From assembly GCA_037974665.1 (NCBI GenBank), contig CM075780.1:53113594-53177593 (forward strand): a stretch of 64,000 nt of DNA, written 5' to 3'. This stretch comes from Ehretia macrophylla. Its lineage: Eukaryota > Streptophyta > Magnoliopsida > Boraginales > Ehretiaceae. The position numbers were made by a program, and so were the translations under genes. Below the pieces are notes generated by a model. It ran no database searches. It worked only from the letters and a program-made list of their open reading frames with translations, and was not told the origin of the DNA. Shown one piece after another: positions 10,126 through 22,575 of the stretch (its first letter is position 1; each line of letters opens with the position of its first letter).

Positions 10126-10440
10126 CACTACAAAAAAAGGGGACATGGGCGACACTTATTTAGCGGCAGTTATTTAAACCACGCTAATGATGGGAACTCG
10201 ATGAGCATATGCGGCGGTTCCCTAAACAGTCGCGATTAGTTTTGAACAACCGCCGCGAATATCTATGGCTTGTTGGACGGTGGCAAAAATGAGTGAACAT
10301 AGGCGGCGGCGGTTCAAACCGCCGCCTGTAATAGAATAAGTTGGAATAGGCGGCGGTGTCTTTAACATTTTAAACCGCCGCCTGTAATAGAATAAGTTGG
10401 AATAGGCGGCGGTTACCGCCGCCTATGTCTTTAACATTTT
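10126..10440 (+). repeat. CACTA left terminus and subterminal repeats
   Basis: After the CACTA end come many direct and inverted copies of GGCGGCGGTT / AACCGCCGCC. A unit of about 60 bp (CCGCCTGTAATAGAATAAG plus flanks) is present twice in tandem at about 10316-10410. In the En/Spm family such subterminal repeats bind the TNPA-type protein. The motif matches the GCGGCGGTT repeats at the right end (46220-46640). Confidence 0.85.
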
Positions 10441-10586
10441 TGAGCACACATCCATGGTCTATTACTGATCATAAATGAAAAAAAGAATCAGTACATCATA
10501 AACCAAAAACAAAATTAGCACTTAGAGCCAAAATGAAGAGCCACCAAGTACAATAACGATAAAAAATTTGAATCTTTAGAGAATAT

Positions 10587-10740
10587 TATATAAATAGAGA
10601 TATATTGATTTGAAATTCTAAACCACTTCAAAAAAATACAAAACATTGCTTTAAAGAAAGAAAAGAAAGAAAAACCAGGAAGAAAAAAGAAGAAATTTGA
10701 GAGAAAATTAACCTGAAATTGAAAGGTATGATGCTTTTCG
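10587..10740 (+). promoter_or_regulatory. Candidate internal promoter of the CACTA element
   Basis: A good TATA box (TATATAAATAG, 10587-10597) lies just inside the left subterminal repeats. It is followed by an A/GAA-rich leader-like stretch to about 10715. Placement and strand fit the promoter of the transposase transcription unit, as in other CACTA elements. Confidence 0.45.
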
Positions 10741-11481
10741 TTTAAATTTACAGTGTTTTGAGCATTTTGTTTGTGAACTTAAGATTGTTGGTCACTTTGG
10801 TTCCGTATTTGTAATGAAATTTTATTGTATGCTTGGTATGGTTCAAAGTGTTCGATGTAATGTTTCAATAAGTCCAAATTTTATTGTAGAATGAATTGGG
10901 GTTAGATGTTTACTTAGAAGGAAAACTAATCAATGGAAAACATAAAAATCTAGTAAGTTAAGCATGGTGATCTTTTCCTTTTCCCCACATTCCGTGTGTA
11001 CATTGTGCAAGCGCTTCATAACTAGTCCAAGTTTTGTATGGGTTATCGAAATGCACTTATCTAGCTATTGACTATATGTGTATTATTTGACATATCCTTG
11101 ATGCTAAAATGCTAATAGGTTTTGTTTTAATTACGACTCCATGTTGTTTTGGTCATGAAACTTGATTGTAAAATGATACCTGTCATTCATGCCGATGGAT
11201 AATTTTTCCATCTAAATCCATGTCGCATCATAACATTTTATCGAGTGTTGTTTCTGGATCTTAGGGATTAATTATGGCCAAGGGGAACTCAGGAAAGAGA
11301 TAACTGGAGCATTATCAGAGAGATTTCCATGAGCATATGATGAAGTTTTGCATAATGTAAATAACATTATAGAAATGATCTCTATACTCCATGGATATCT
11401 CCACATATGTTCTTCCTTTTGACTTTTTGGTTTTGTTTTTATATATTTGAGTTGTGCCTCATATTATTTACTTTTGGCTAG
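10741..11481 (+). other. CACTA interior before the reductase fragment
   Basis: No recognisable protein. The stretch could be leader/intron sequence of the transposase gene, or intron and flank captured with the aldo/keto reductase fragment. Confidence 0.35.
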
Positions 11482-11790
11482 GTGAGAGAACTTAAGAAAC
11501 TGGTTGAAGAGGGCAAAATCAAATATATAGGTTTTTGGAGGCCTCTGCTTCAACAATTAGGAGGGCTCATGTTGTCAAGAGATCTAGAGCAAGAAATAGT
11601 TCCTACTTGCAGGTAAGGAGTCTTTCGTGGTACTCATTTCTTCTGGGAAATCATGCATGCTGAGTTTCCATTATCTTATTGCATCAGAGAACTTGGCATC
11701 GGAATTGTTACATACAGTCCTCTTGCGGGGGATTCTTTTCATCAGGAGCCAAACTAATTGAGAACTTGTCGGAGGGTGACTTTTATAAGG
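11482..11790 (+). pseudogene. Captured aldo/keto reductase gene fragment
   Basis: Two exon pieces of a plant aldo/keto reductase (the auxin-induced PCNT115-like group) are recognisable. The first (11482-11612) encodes ELKKLVEEGKIKYIG; a shifted frame then holds the remains of the SEASASTIRRAHA block, and after a deletion RDLEQEIVPTCR. An intron with GT...AG borders (11613-11687) follows. The second piece (11688-11790) encodes RELGIGIVTYSPLA and, after a frameshift, KLIENLSEGDFYK. It has frameshifts and an internal deletion and cannot make an enzyme. The retained intron shows capture at the DNA level, as in Pack-CACTA or transduplicate elements. It lies between the element's left end and its transposase, on the same strand. 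Confidence 0.8.
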
Positions 11791-12374
11791 TTGAAACTCT
11801 TCTCTATCTATATTTCTGATCAACATTGCATTTCCATTTTGAGTTATATATTAACACCAGAACAAAGGAATAAGGAGGGAAAACCATTGTAGTTTGTCTT
11901 TCATCAGAGATTTGTTAGAAAGAGAAAGAAAAAGTGGAGAATTAAGAAATATAAACTTTTAGAAGAAAGATTCAATTCCAAGTGCTAAAATTGATCTCAA
12001 TTGCTCTACATTATCAGGTTCCTCTTGTTTCCATCTCAATTGGTTGTTTCAATTTCATTTATTTTCTTTTTTTTTTCTCACTATGATCGTAACTGAACTG
12101 CATTTGTTTGTGTCAATGCTTCTTAGGAAAAAACCCACAAACAAAAGCCGCCCCCGCTCCCCCCTCCCCCCCCAAAAAAAAAGAAAATTTGTGAATTATG
12201 AAGATTAAGCTGAGTGTGAGAAAAATTGTGAATTTTACAAATTTGCCTACACAAAAGGGAACATTGTTAAATACAGTTATGCTTTAGATGAAAGCATGTT
12301 AATGAATTAAAATAAGAAAAGATATTCTTATTTAGTAGAAGTTCGATTCTTTCTATAGGTGGCATACATTATTA
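11791..12374 (+). other. CACTA interior, no gene recognised
   Basis: Includes a low-complexity C/A-rich tract at about 12150-12182 (cccccgctccccccc-like, then A run). It may be an intron of the transposase or flank of the captured reductase. Confidence 0.4.
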
Positions 12375-15300
12375 ATGTTGAACCTTGGTTTTATTTTGAT
12401 AGACATTACAATAGATAAGAGTTGGATGGTGAAACTACGATCTAGCGATGAATACCTTGATGGTTTGGACAGATTTATTTACTTTGCATTCAGTCACACT
12501 GGTACACGTTTTGGAAAGATATTATGCCCTTGTGTTTCATGCGCCAATCGTAAATGGCAAGTTCGAGATAATGTGAGAAGTCATATAGCCTGGAATGGGA
12601 TGACTAAAGGGTATAATCGTTGGGTTTACCATGGAGAAGATTTTATAGCTAGAGATATACCACCTCCTACTCCTGTAGATAGGCCACATGATAGTCCACT
12701 TGAAGACCATTTTGATATGCATGACTTAGAGTCTGTTTGGCTTAGCTTTTTGACACTCAAAAGTGCTTCCTGTGAGTTTAGAAGCTGATCTCACCTATTT
12801 GGCCCATTTCTAAAAGTACTTTTAGGTAAAAGCTAAAGCTGAAAAAAGCTGAAAAACAAGAAGCTCCAAATTGGAGCTTTTTAAAATAGGCTTTTGCGAA
12901 ACTGTTTTTATATAATGTGGGAAGCTATTTTCTTTTTCTTTCTCAAATATACCCCTTCATATTTTTTAAAATACAATATTACCCTCAAATTTTCTAAAAG
13001 CTCAATATTGTCCAATATAGGCCAAACAATCCACGACTTTTGTTCAACAACACTTTTAACCAAAGCTCTACTACAAAAGCTCTACAACTCAAAAGCTAAA
13101 ATTTGACAGTTAAGCCAAACAGAGCCTTAGTGAGGGATGCATTTAGACTTCATGATATGTCAAATCCAACGAATGAAAATATAGAGGGAGAAAAAAGTAA
13201 TGAGGATGATAATGATAATACTGAGCCTTACATTCAAACTGATGATTGTCCTAATGTAGAAGTTGCTGGATTTTTTAAATATTTTAAGGAAGGTAACAAA
13301 GAACTTCTTGGATCCAAATCAACCATTTTGTCATTTACAGTCCAACTGATGCATATAAAGTCATACTACAAATAGAGTGAAACATCAGTAAGCATGCTTT
13401 TTAAATTCTTAAAACAACAATTTCCAGAATCAAACATTCTGACATCTCTATATAAAGCAAAGAAGATAACAAATGCTTTGGGTTTGGGGTATGAGAACAT
13501 TGACGTATGCCCGAATAATTGCATGTTGTATAAGGGAGATAAAGCAGAGTAACAATCCTGTCATATTTGTAATGCTTCTCGTTGGCAGCAAGACGATGAT
13601 AGTAGCACCAGAGGACATAGAAAGAATAAGACAGCTTGTAAAGTTATGAGGTACTTTACTTTGATCCTGAGGCTACAAAGATTGTATTATTTGTCAAAGA
13701 CATCTTCTTCGATGTTATGGCATAATGAGAGTCGCACAAATGATGGACTTTTAAGGCATCCTGGTGATTCACATGCGTGGAGGGCATTTGATCAAAGATA
13801 TCCTAATTTTGCTAATGATCCTCGTAATGTAAGACTTGGATTAGCGAGCGATGATTTTAATCCATTTGGATTGATGAGCAATGCATATAACATATGGCCT
13901 GTAATTTTAATCCCCTATAATTTATCCCCGTGGATGTGCATGAAACAATCTTCATTAATATTGTCGATGATCATCCCAGGAAAAGAGGTCCCAGGAGATA
14001 AAATATATATTTTTCTTCAGCCACTTATTGATTAGTTGCTACAATTGTGGGAAGGCGTCCAAACATATGATGCAAGAAGTAGAAACAATTTCACAATGCG
14101 AGCTTCATTAATGTGGACTATTAATGATTTTCCTGCCTATGCTTATTTATCAGGTTGGAGTATTAGAGGAAAGAAAGCATGTCTATGTTGTGCAAATATG
14201 ACAAAATCAAAGTGGTTACCTAATGGGTGCAAATTTTGTTATTTAGGATATCGTCGGTAGTTGAGTAAATCACACAAGTTTCGAGCACAAAAGTATGATT
14301 TTGACGGGACTGAGGAATGGGGAATAGCACCGAAAACATTGTTCGGGTCAGATGCATTAAGGCAATTGGAAAGAGTTAATTTTATTAATGAGGCCATATT
14401 TAATTCGAGGAACGAGGCAAGCACTTCTAAAAGAAAGAGAAAAAGAACTGCACGTCTAATAAATGAGTCTTTTAATGAGATAGAAATTGAGAAGGGTGAT
14501 GAGATTGTTGGTGACTCAATGTCATGGGAAAAAAAAGCATTTTCTTTAAACTGCCTTATTGGGAGTTTAATATACTGCGTCATAATCTTGATGTTATGCA
14601 TATTGAGAAAAATGTATGTGAAAATGTGCTTGAAACATTGTTGAACATCAAGGGAAAGAGTAAAGATGACCCAAAAGCACGCTATGACTTGAGAGATATG
14701 GGAATATGGGAAAAACTTCATCCTGTGGAGCAACCTAATGGAAAAGTGTTTTTTCCTCCTACTTCTTATTCAATGACTAGAAAAGAGAAAGAAATATTTC
14801 TCAATGTATTGAAAGATGTCAAAGTACCTGATGGTTATACATCACAGATATCAAGGGGTATTAATGTTAAAGATAGAAAACTACAATCCCTTAAGACCCA
14901 TGATTATCACTTGTTGATGCAATATCTACTTCCTATTGCATTGCGCTCGTCTATGAACAAACAAGTTACGAAGCTTATAATCGAATTGAGTAGCATTAAT
15001 ATTGATGAGTTAGATATATTGACGACTCGTGCAACATTAGTACTTTGTCACATGGAAAGATGTTTTTCTCCCTCATTTTTCACTATAATGGTACATTTGG
15101 TCATCCACCTTGCAAATGAGGCAAAGATTGCAGGCCCCGTTCAATTTAGATAGATGTATCCAATTGAAAGGTATTATTATTTTAATTAGATATGTGCATT
15201 TGCAGATATGCTAGAAATTAATTTTTCTTAATCTTATATAATTGGTTGAAATCTACTATAGGTGCTTGAAAGTATTCAAAAAGTATGTCGGTAATAGAGC

Positions 15301-16440
15301 ACATCCTGAAGGTTTAATTGCGGAGGGTTATATTGCAGAAGAGTGTCGTACTTTTTGCTCCAGATATTTTGATGGGATTGAGACAGTTTTTAATTGACCA
15401 CATCGGAATAATGACATTGATATGATAAGAAGAGATAAATATTTATTTTCAAGTTGTGGTACATTCAAGGGAGCAACTGAGGTTAAAGTATTAGATGATT
15501 TATCATTGGCGTAAGCACACTGATATGTCTTGTTACATCTTGATAAAATACAATCATATGTTGAGTAAGTCGTGTCTTTTACATCCATTCTTGGGTTTTA
15601 TTTTTGGATTTTTTTAAACGAAATTTGTTTTTTTTTTTATGCAGAAAATTTAAGAGATACAAGATTCAAAATTTTCGTCATAGAAGATATGACAACAATC
15701 TAAGCGCACTGTAACGGTTGATGGCGGGGGAATTTCATCCATGGTTTAAAACCCATGTAAGTATGATTTTTTTTTCAATCATGTCATACAAGCTAAATCT
15801 TTTTTGACTGAAAATATTGATCTTTCACAAAATAGGTATCAAATATGGATAACGAAAATGTGCCAGAAAGAATAAGATGGCTTTCTGTAGGTCCTTCAAA
15901 ATTTGTAAAAAGTTACAAATGTTTTATTTTTCAATGAGATTAAGTTTCTTACTAAGGAAAGAAATAGGGGAAAAAGAACACAAAATTATGGAGTGGTTGT
16001 AACATCAACAACGCCAAGCGTAGATTCTTCTCGAGATCCAAATCTAGTTGACGGAGAAGTTGAGTACTTTGGTGAACTCATGGAGATAATTGAATTAGAC
16101 TATTCTGGAAAATTTAAGGTGGCGTTGTTTCGTTGTAATTGGGTTGATCTAACATGGGATAAAGGGGTGAAGAAAGACGAATTTGGGTTTACACTTGTAA
16201 ATTTCACACGTTTGGCACATACTGGGGAACAAATCACTCATGAGCCATTTGTTATACCATCTCAAGTCTAACAAGCTTTCTATGTAAAAGATCCTTTGTG
16301 TCCTCCATGGCATATTGTGATAAAAACAACCCCGAGGGATGTGTTTGATCTTGGTATGGAGATTGAATCCAAAGAGAATAATGATTTTCAAGATAATGGT
16401 GATAGTTTTGCAAGAAATGTTCCTTACTAATGCCAGGAAT
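12375..16440 (+). pseudogene. TNP2 (TNPD)-type CACTA transposase, broken
   Basis: Fragments along the plus strand reproduce the domain order of plant TNP2-like transposases. (a) 12416-12640: DKSWM...SDEYLDGLDRFIYFAF with CPCVSC, the transposase-associated domain. (b) 13103-14640: the Transposase_21 core with ANALGLGYENIDVCPNNC-like sequence, HPGDSHAWRAFDQRYP, LGLASDDFNPFG, a GKKACLCC zinc-type block and KLPYWE. (c) 14520-15400: the DUF4218-like region (LDVMHIEKNVCEN, LPIALRSSMNK, AEECRTFCSRYFDG). (d) 15990-16330: a DUF4216-like region (LMEIIELDYSGKFKVALFRCNWVDL). Breaks include stops near 13375 and 13550, between 14035 and 14260, and a Tourist MITE at 12729-13126. The true first exon was not found; the sequence at 12416 follows an AG acceptor. 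Function when intact: binds ends and cleaves the transposon. Confidence 0.88.
12729..13126. mobile_element. Tourist MITE (398 bp) inside the TNP2 exon
   Basis: Terminal inverted repeats GAGTCTGTTTGGCTTA and, reversed, GGCTCTGTTTGGCTTA are flanked by the 3-bp duplication TTA (12726-12728 and 13127-13129). This is the signature of PIF/Harbinger-derived Tourist MITEs. Without the insert the host reading frame runs MHDL directly into VRDAFRLHDM, showing it entered a coding exon. Confidence 0.9.
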
Positions 16441-16650
16441 TGGAAGAAAGTGACTAGATCCGGGAGGATGTTAATGAAGATTTGTTATGTGATGTTGTAC
16501 AACAATGATAGGTAAGTAAATAATTGCCTCCAAGTTTGTTAATTAATTCACATTTTTTCCATTCTTTTCGCTCTTGTCTTTTATTCTTTTCAGTAAATTT
16601 GTACAATGTTATTTCTTGGTGAGCTTTATTTAGGCAATCGAATAGAGGGC

Positions 16651-16836
16651 ATGGATGAAATTGTGGATGGGAAGTTTAAGTTGAGGAGGAAGATTAGGAA
16701 TGGGTCTTTTGGTGAGCTTTACTTAGGTAATGCCTTAACTCTTTATATTAATTGTTTTATTAATAATTTTTTCTTGGTTGAATCAGGTGTTAATATACAA
16801 AATGGAGAAAAAGCAGACATCCAGTTGGTTAGCTAA
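16651..16836 (+). pseudogene. Captured casein kinase I gene fragment
   Basis: The first exon (16651-16726) encodes MDEIVDGKFKLRRKIRNGSF followed by GELYLG, very close to the N-terminus of plant casein kinase 1-like kinases (glycine-rich ATP loop GxGxFG, here changed to RNGSFG). An intron with GT...AG borders (16727-16786) follows. The second exon (16787-16836) encodes VNIQNGEKADIQL and then stops. Where the family has EEVAVKLE, with the ATP-binding lysine, this copy diverges. Only about 43 residues of a roughly 450-residue kinase are present. It is on the same strand as TNP2 and just downstream, so it probably was captured by the CACTA element. A short copy of its own exon phrase (GGTGAGCTTTATTTAGG) also occurs at 16619. 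Confidence 0.75.
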
Positions 16837-18490
16837 TTCTTCTTGCTTTTTGATTGCTGATGAAAGTGTCAATAGTATAATTGTATAAACTGATTTGTCT
16901 ATTGCATATTGGAGGACTACTATTTCTGAGCTTGCAGTTGACTTTGAACTTGTATCCGGGCATTTAGACTCATCTTTGTGTAAGTAATGTAAATATTGAT
17001 CTCTTTATCTTGTATTTTCCTTTTCCTTTGAAGAGTGGGTTTGTAGGGATAAGTTTGTCTGATGCATCTAAAAGCGAAAGTTCGGAGAAGTCTAGGCAAG
17101 TAGGAGACTCTTAACTTCTGTGCACCAGGTGTTTGAGATTTACTAGGTTGGAACTTAGGCTTTGGGATCGAAATATAGTCTTAGCTTTGCTGATTTGGAC
17201 CAAAAGTAAGTAGGATCACTCCTTCCATTTGAGCCTCTATGTTGGTTATTCTGAACAGTTGTTGTCTCTGTTAATTGCCCATTTGGATTGTCTCTGTTTC
17301 TGGCCAATTTTATCAACTGCTTCTTTTTGTCCCTTTTGAATTTGTTTCACACTTGTTCGTTCTTGATCACATCACTGTTATTATCCTTTGTAACTTCTTA
17401 TTTCATGTTTCGTTTATCTCCATTTCGGTGTTGATGACATCATAAATTGGTCACTTACTTTTGTTACATGAAAACTGAAGGTTGTTCACGATGGCAATAA
17501 TTGGATTACAATTATAAAATGGGTTATTTCTGTCTTTTGTGCATCTTCTTTCCTTATATCGCAAATATTCGTATTCGTTACAAGTTGTAAAAGACGTATC
17601 TTTTATGTAATAAATGGTTGAAGTTTTTGCATATAAAATGTCTTCCAACTTTTATGGTTGTATGTCAATGCACAATGCTTTTGATTAATCATCTCCAATA
17701 TATGTTATATTACATTTTATTACTTATGATTCCAAATGGTCAATGCATGCACTTTGACAAAATTTTACTTATCACTAATATACAACCCATATCAATTTTA
17801 AGCACTGGCTGTTTGGAATCAGTTGTTTTAAATGCATACTATCATCAATTTAGAAGGAAGTTACCATCAATGTATTTTCAAGGAGGTTTCCGTAAGTCAT
17901 ATGCTATTTTTAAAAGAACGGAATTTTAATAAAGCCACTAGTTGCTTATGTTCTTTATGTTTTATTTTCATTATACTATAAAGGTTGCAACTGATAGGTT
18001 TTCGATTTAAGTTTTGGTAAACATTTTTGAAAGTGATGTGCCTTCTCTAGTGTGGAGTGGTTAAACACTAGAAATTTGACCTTAGTCGACAGGTGTAATA
18101 GTCGACACACTATTATTGTTATTGTTATTCACCATTTTGTTGTGGTATACTATTTTTCTTTGGGATATCCCGTTACCTATTGGGGGCCTTGAACTCACTA
18201 TTGATTTATTGAGTGACCGGTACTGCCCGAGTAAAAGCAGTCATAGCAAGAATGAAAATGTTTAAGAATGATATTTAAGTACTAATTGTTATGACTCATG
18301 AAGAAAGTATATGACACTTATGTGATGTCATGAAATTAAAGAATACATTAAGAAAGTTAAGTATTGATTCAACTCCTTTAGTTTTTTAACATGACAATAG
18401 AATGATATTGAATATGTATTGACTAAATCTCTGCCATTGATTTAAAGTCTTTTAAATTCGCCTTGTTCGCTACTATTAAAAGATTGAAAG
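16837..18490. other. CACTA interior, no gene recognised
   Basis: AT-rich sequence with only short open frames. It may include introns or untranslated parts of the element's transcript or of captured DNA. I found no terminal repeats or domain patterns. Confidence 0.4.
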
Positions 18491-18495
18491 AATTT

Positions 18496-20946
18496 TGTGA
18501 AACTCCACTTTTCTATCATGTCTCGTGTTGCGTGTTTATTCTCGTTTTGCGTGAATTGACCTGTTTATGTGCTATATGACTTAAAATGCAATAATTTTGA
18601 TATTAATACTCCTAGAACATGCTAAATGTGCATTCATGAAATTTTCATCAAAAACAAAGTCAGAAATTTTATTATCGACTTTTAGTGAATAGTATTTTCA
18701 AAACACATCCGCTAAAATTTTGAAACTGGTCTTTTTAACCCTTATAGACCTAGTCCTTGGACTTTAATAGACCTGTGTTTGTTGAAAACGGTTTTCAAAT
18801 TGGCTTAGGAATTTATTAGGGTTTTTACACCGACTTTTGCAAAAATCGAGTTTTAAGCTGACTCGGGTGAAATTGTTTGATTGTAAAACTTCTTGTCACC
18901 TAAAAATAACCTACTTGAGCTATCTTGGGTGTTGAATAATTGTTTTGAGCATTTGTGATCAAGAAAATGAATTTAAAGACAAGAAAACACAAAAATACTA
19001 AGTTAATTCAACTTTGACTTTATTTAAAATGTTGACCTTCATGCATATATCACCAACACACACAAACAAAGCACAAAAACACCTTCATTTTCACACACAT
19101 GGCCGAGAGACCATAGGAGAAAAACCAAAGCTTTTTTTCAAAGTTTTCCAAGCAAATTTTCAAAGAAAAATCTAGTTTTTGTCCGTAGAACTTTGTGCCG
19201 AGTTGGATTCCGCTTGTTGGGCACGCATTGCACACATTTCTAGGCTTATATCGCATCAAAGGTGAGAGAAAAATTCTAGATCTCAAAACTCATATTTTGT
19301 GTTTATGCGTATAAATAATTATTGAACCGTTAGAATGTTAATTTGAAGTTAGATTATTGCTCCATGCATGCTAGGGATCATTTATATGTAATCTTGCGAG
19401 ATTTGAACCGTTGTAGCATAATTATTATTTTTTGGGTATTTAAAGTTGATTAATTTGCTAAATGTTGATTATTTTGAGTTGTATTGGTTGAAATCGATTG
19501 CCGTCGATTTCTAAAAGTTTGATAATTACGTGGTAGAGCCGTTGTAATGCCGAATTTTCGATTGCGAGGTCGGTGCTAAAGTCCGGAAATTTCAGCCATG
19601 ACACACTAGGGTTTTAGGGTTATTGGGCATGATTTGGATGTGTTTTGGTTGGTTTCCGAGGGGGCTAATGTAGTTGATTGAATGGGTGAGTGATAGAAAC
19701 TGATTTGGAGTTGTTTGGATTAGTAGAATGTAAGATATGAATATTTAAAGTTTAGGTTGTCTTTCTTTAAAATGTTAAATTATGCCTTTAGTTGATTGGG
19801 TGTGGTTTGAGTGATTGAATGGTGAGTTGATAATGGGTAAACTAGGGTTTAATTGTGTGTTTAATGCATGTTCGGTTGGATGGCCTACTTTGTCATCTAA
19901 CTTAGTTATTTGTTGTTAAATTGAGTATTGATGTTATTATGATGGTAATATGATTACTGATTGATTATTGATTGATGATTGATGAACCGGGAGATAGTCA
20001 ACGGAAAAGGTTGTCCTCCTGTGAATGATTGATGTTTATTATTATTACTGAGTCTTTGGTATGTGTGTGCCACCTCTCGGGCAGCATCGGGCTGTCGGGT
20101 TGATAACGGCATGACTATCAGAGACTACCTCTAGCTCGCATGACAGAAGTGTCATGGAGGGAGATGTTACTGGGCTACCTCGGGTGCATAAGTTTATGGG
20201 AGTCACAAGAAGGCTGTTATGATCGTGATAGCGTTTGGAGATACACCAACTAGTGTATCCTTTATTGAATGGTCATTATAGTTTATGTGATGATAGTATT
20301 ATTGATATTATTGTGTGTTTACTTGCTCAAGGGATCATTTTTCAAGGAGTATAGTGAATACTGTTAGAGATCTATCGGATCCTCACTGGGCTTATTTTAT
20401 ATAAGCTCACTCTCTATTATTGCATGCTTACAGGTGTTGTAGAGCAGGACAACGGGTATGTGCCTCCTGAAGAGGAAAATGTGCCTTACGTGGATGAGTC
20501 TTATGTTCCAGAGTCCTATCCTTGATGTTTGATGTGTTGAACACCTTATTATCTTTTATATTATCTAGTTAACTTTTATATGCTTTGTAGTTTATAATGT
20601 ATGAGATGTTGAAAAGATAATGAATTAGTTGATGCTATCTTAGTAGTCTTTCTTTTGTCTGTGTATAGGTTGCTAGGTTGGTATCAATATATTTTGCAAT
20701 GTATATTAAGGTTCATGTATTATGTTGGAACGGAGGCGTATAACGAGGAATGATTAATGTATAATATGGTTATGATGTATGTTGTTATTTTATTGAGGAG
20801 TTGTCTGTTGTATGGTTTATGGAGTTAATGTATGATATTCTATTGAGGTTGGTTTAGAGCCTCGGTGTCCTATTTACTGTCGTTATACTGCCGAAATTCC
20901 GTTGCGTCCTGACTGGTTATAGGAGGGGTCGAGTTAGGGCGTGACA
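18496..20946 (+). mobile_element. Solo LTR (2451 bp), chromovirus type
   Basis: Starts TGTGAAACTCC and ends AGGGCGTGACA, resembling the ends of the element A and C LTRs. Flanks are AATTT (18491-18495) and ATTTT (20947-20951), a 5-bp target duplication with one mismatch. It contains the shared motif GGGCAGCATCGGGC at 20079-20092, about 65% along, as in the other LTRs here. No primer site or coding region follows, so it is a solo LTR left by LTR-LTR recombination. Confidence 0.75.
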
Positions 20947-20951
20947 ATTTT

Positions 20952-22575
20952 TCTTGGACATGCCATCATTTGCTCCTACTGCCCTTTAGTTTGATTTTAA
21001 TTTAGAAAAGCATTATATTATCTTCGGCCCTGTATTTTCAATTGAACTTTTATCATTTTTCTTCAACTCGTCATTACTATTCTATAGATCATGTTTCTTG
21101 ATTCTTCAGATTATTTAAATGCTTTTACTCTCGGTTGTTATATTTATTTAAACATAACTTCTCACTCTTATATAAACTCTTGGGGTACATTCTACTTACT
21201 GAGCCATTTGCTCATCAAATAGTATTACATTTTGCAGATGATGAGGAATGAACGTTGGATGCAGACTTGGCAGTGAATAGTTTGGAAATCTATGAAAACT
21301 ACTATCCATCGTGTAATAGATAATATTACAGTGCAAGCTTAAGCTAGTATGTATTGTTGAACAAGTAATGTAGGATATACGATCAAATATGAACTTATGT
21401 AATAGTACTTGATTGAGACGTTGGCCTTGTTCAATTATTTGCATTGTATATGCCTCTATCCACCCACTAGTATTATAAGAATGGAGATTTTTTTTTTATA
21501 TTTTTCTTTAATGGTTTTAAGTAGTGATGCTTAAGAACGAAGCTAAATATGACCTGAAAAATTGTGGGTAATTAAATTAGTGTGAGAAGACTTTTTCTGG
21601 AAAATATTGAGTGAAAAGAAAAAAAGTTGAAGAAAAGGAAGCAAAAACTTTGTGAGAAAATGTAGTGAAAAAATATACCTGGAAAATTGAGAGAAAAAGT
21701 GAAATAGCTAAGAGAAGAAGAAGATCTAAAGGTGCTTTCAAAAGTGTTTGTTGTTAAACGAAGATGATGAAGTGAATGTCAAGCCACTGTTTTATTGTTG
21801 ACCGTCCTATTCCTAAAGAGTCATTGAGGTCTTCTGGTGGTTACATGAGTAGTATCTAGGCTTGAGAATGATAAGGAACAGAGACATGTAAAATGCCAAA
21901 GACCAATCCTTAAAAATATATCTTGAGAAACGGTTCAACCAAAGGCCATACAACAACATATACAACCAGCCACTACAAACACTAAGCTCTACAAATATTT
22001 TGTCATTCACAAGATAATTGAATCAAATAACCATAGTACATATCCACCCACTGGTATTAACATCAATTTAATACATGCAAATATCCTTGAAATTGAGATG
22101 ATCAATGAAAACAAAATAGTTCTTAATGGTGATTAGTCCATGCACAAGTCACAACCACTATTTTGGTAAGATGTATTACAGAAAGAATCGACTGTTGTAG
22201 CAATCCAAACAATAAAGCATATCCAAAAACATTCAATATAATTAGCTAAATTTAAATAATTGGCATCATACAAGGATCTAAAGATAAGCAGTCTGAACCA
22301 ATACAAATAAAATCATATTCCTTTCAACAAAACAGAATCCTTTGTTCATTCATTGACAGAGATTTAAGAACTACTTCCTTGGCACTTAAGAGAATGAAAG
22401 AAAATTAGGCACGCTAACAAAATAAATGTAATAGCGACCTTTCACTTTACCATAAAACTATCACCCATATCAAAATTTGGTTGTCTACAATGACCCTCAC
22501 TTCAACATACAACATAATAAGATGTATGTCAAAGTTTCCATACTCAATAATGCAAGAAATAAACTAAAAGTTTAC
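20952..22575. other. CACTA interior, no gene recognised
   Basis: AT-rich. Contains a splice-acceptor-like TTTTGCAG at 21232-21239 followed by a very short open frame. No recognisable protein. Part should be the 3' flank of the minus-strand TNPA-like gene. Confidence 0.35.

Noticed and set aside
14239..14733. Minus-strand 164-codon frame opposite the TNP2 region
   Set aside because: It is antisense to a clear Transposase_21/DUF4218 pattern and has no recognisable features of its own.
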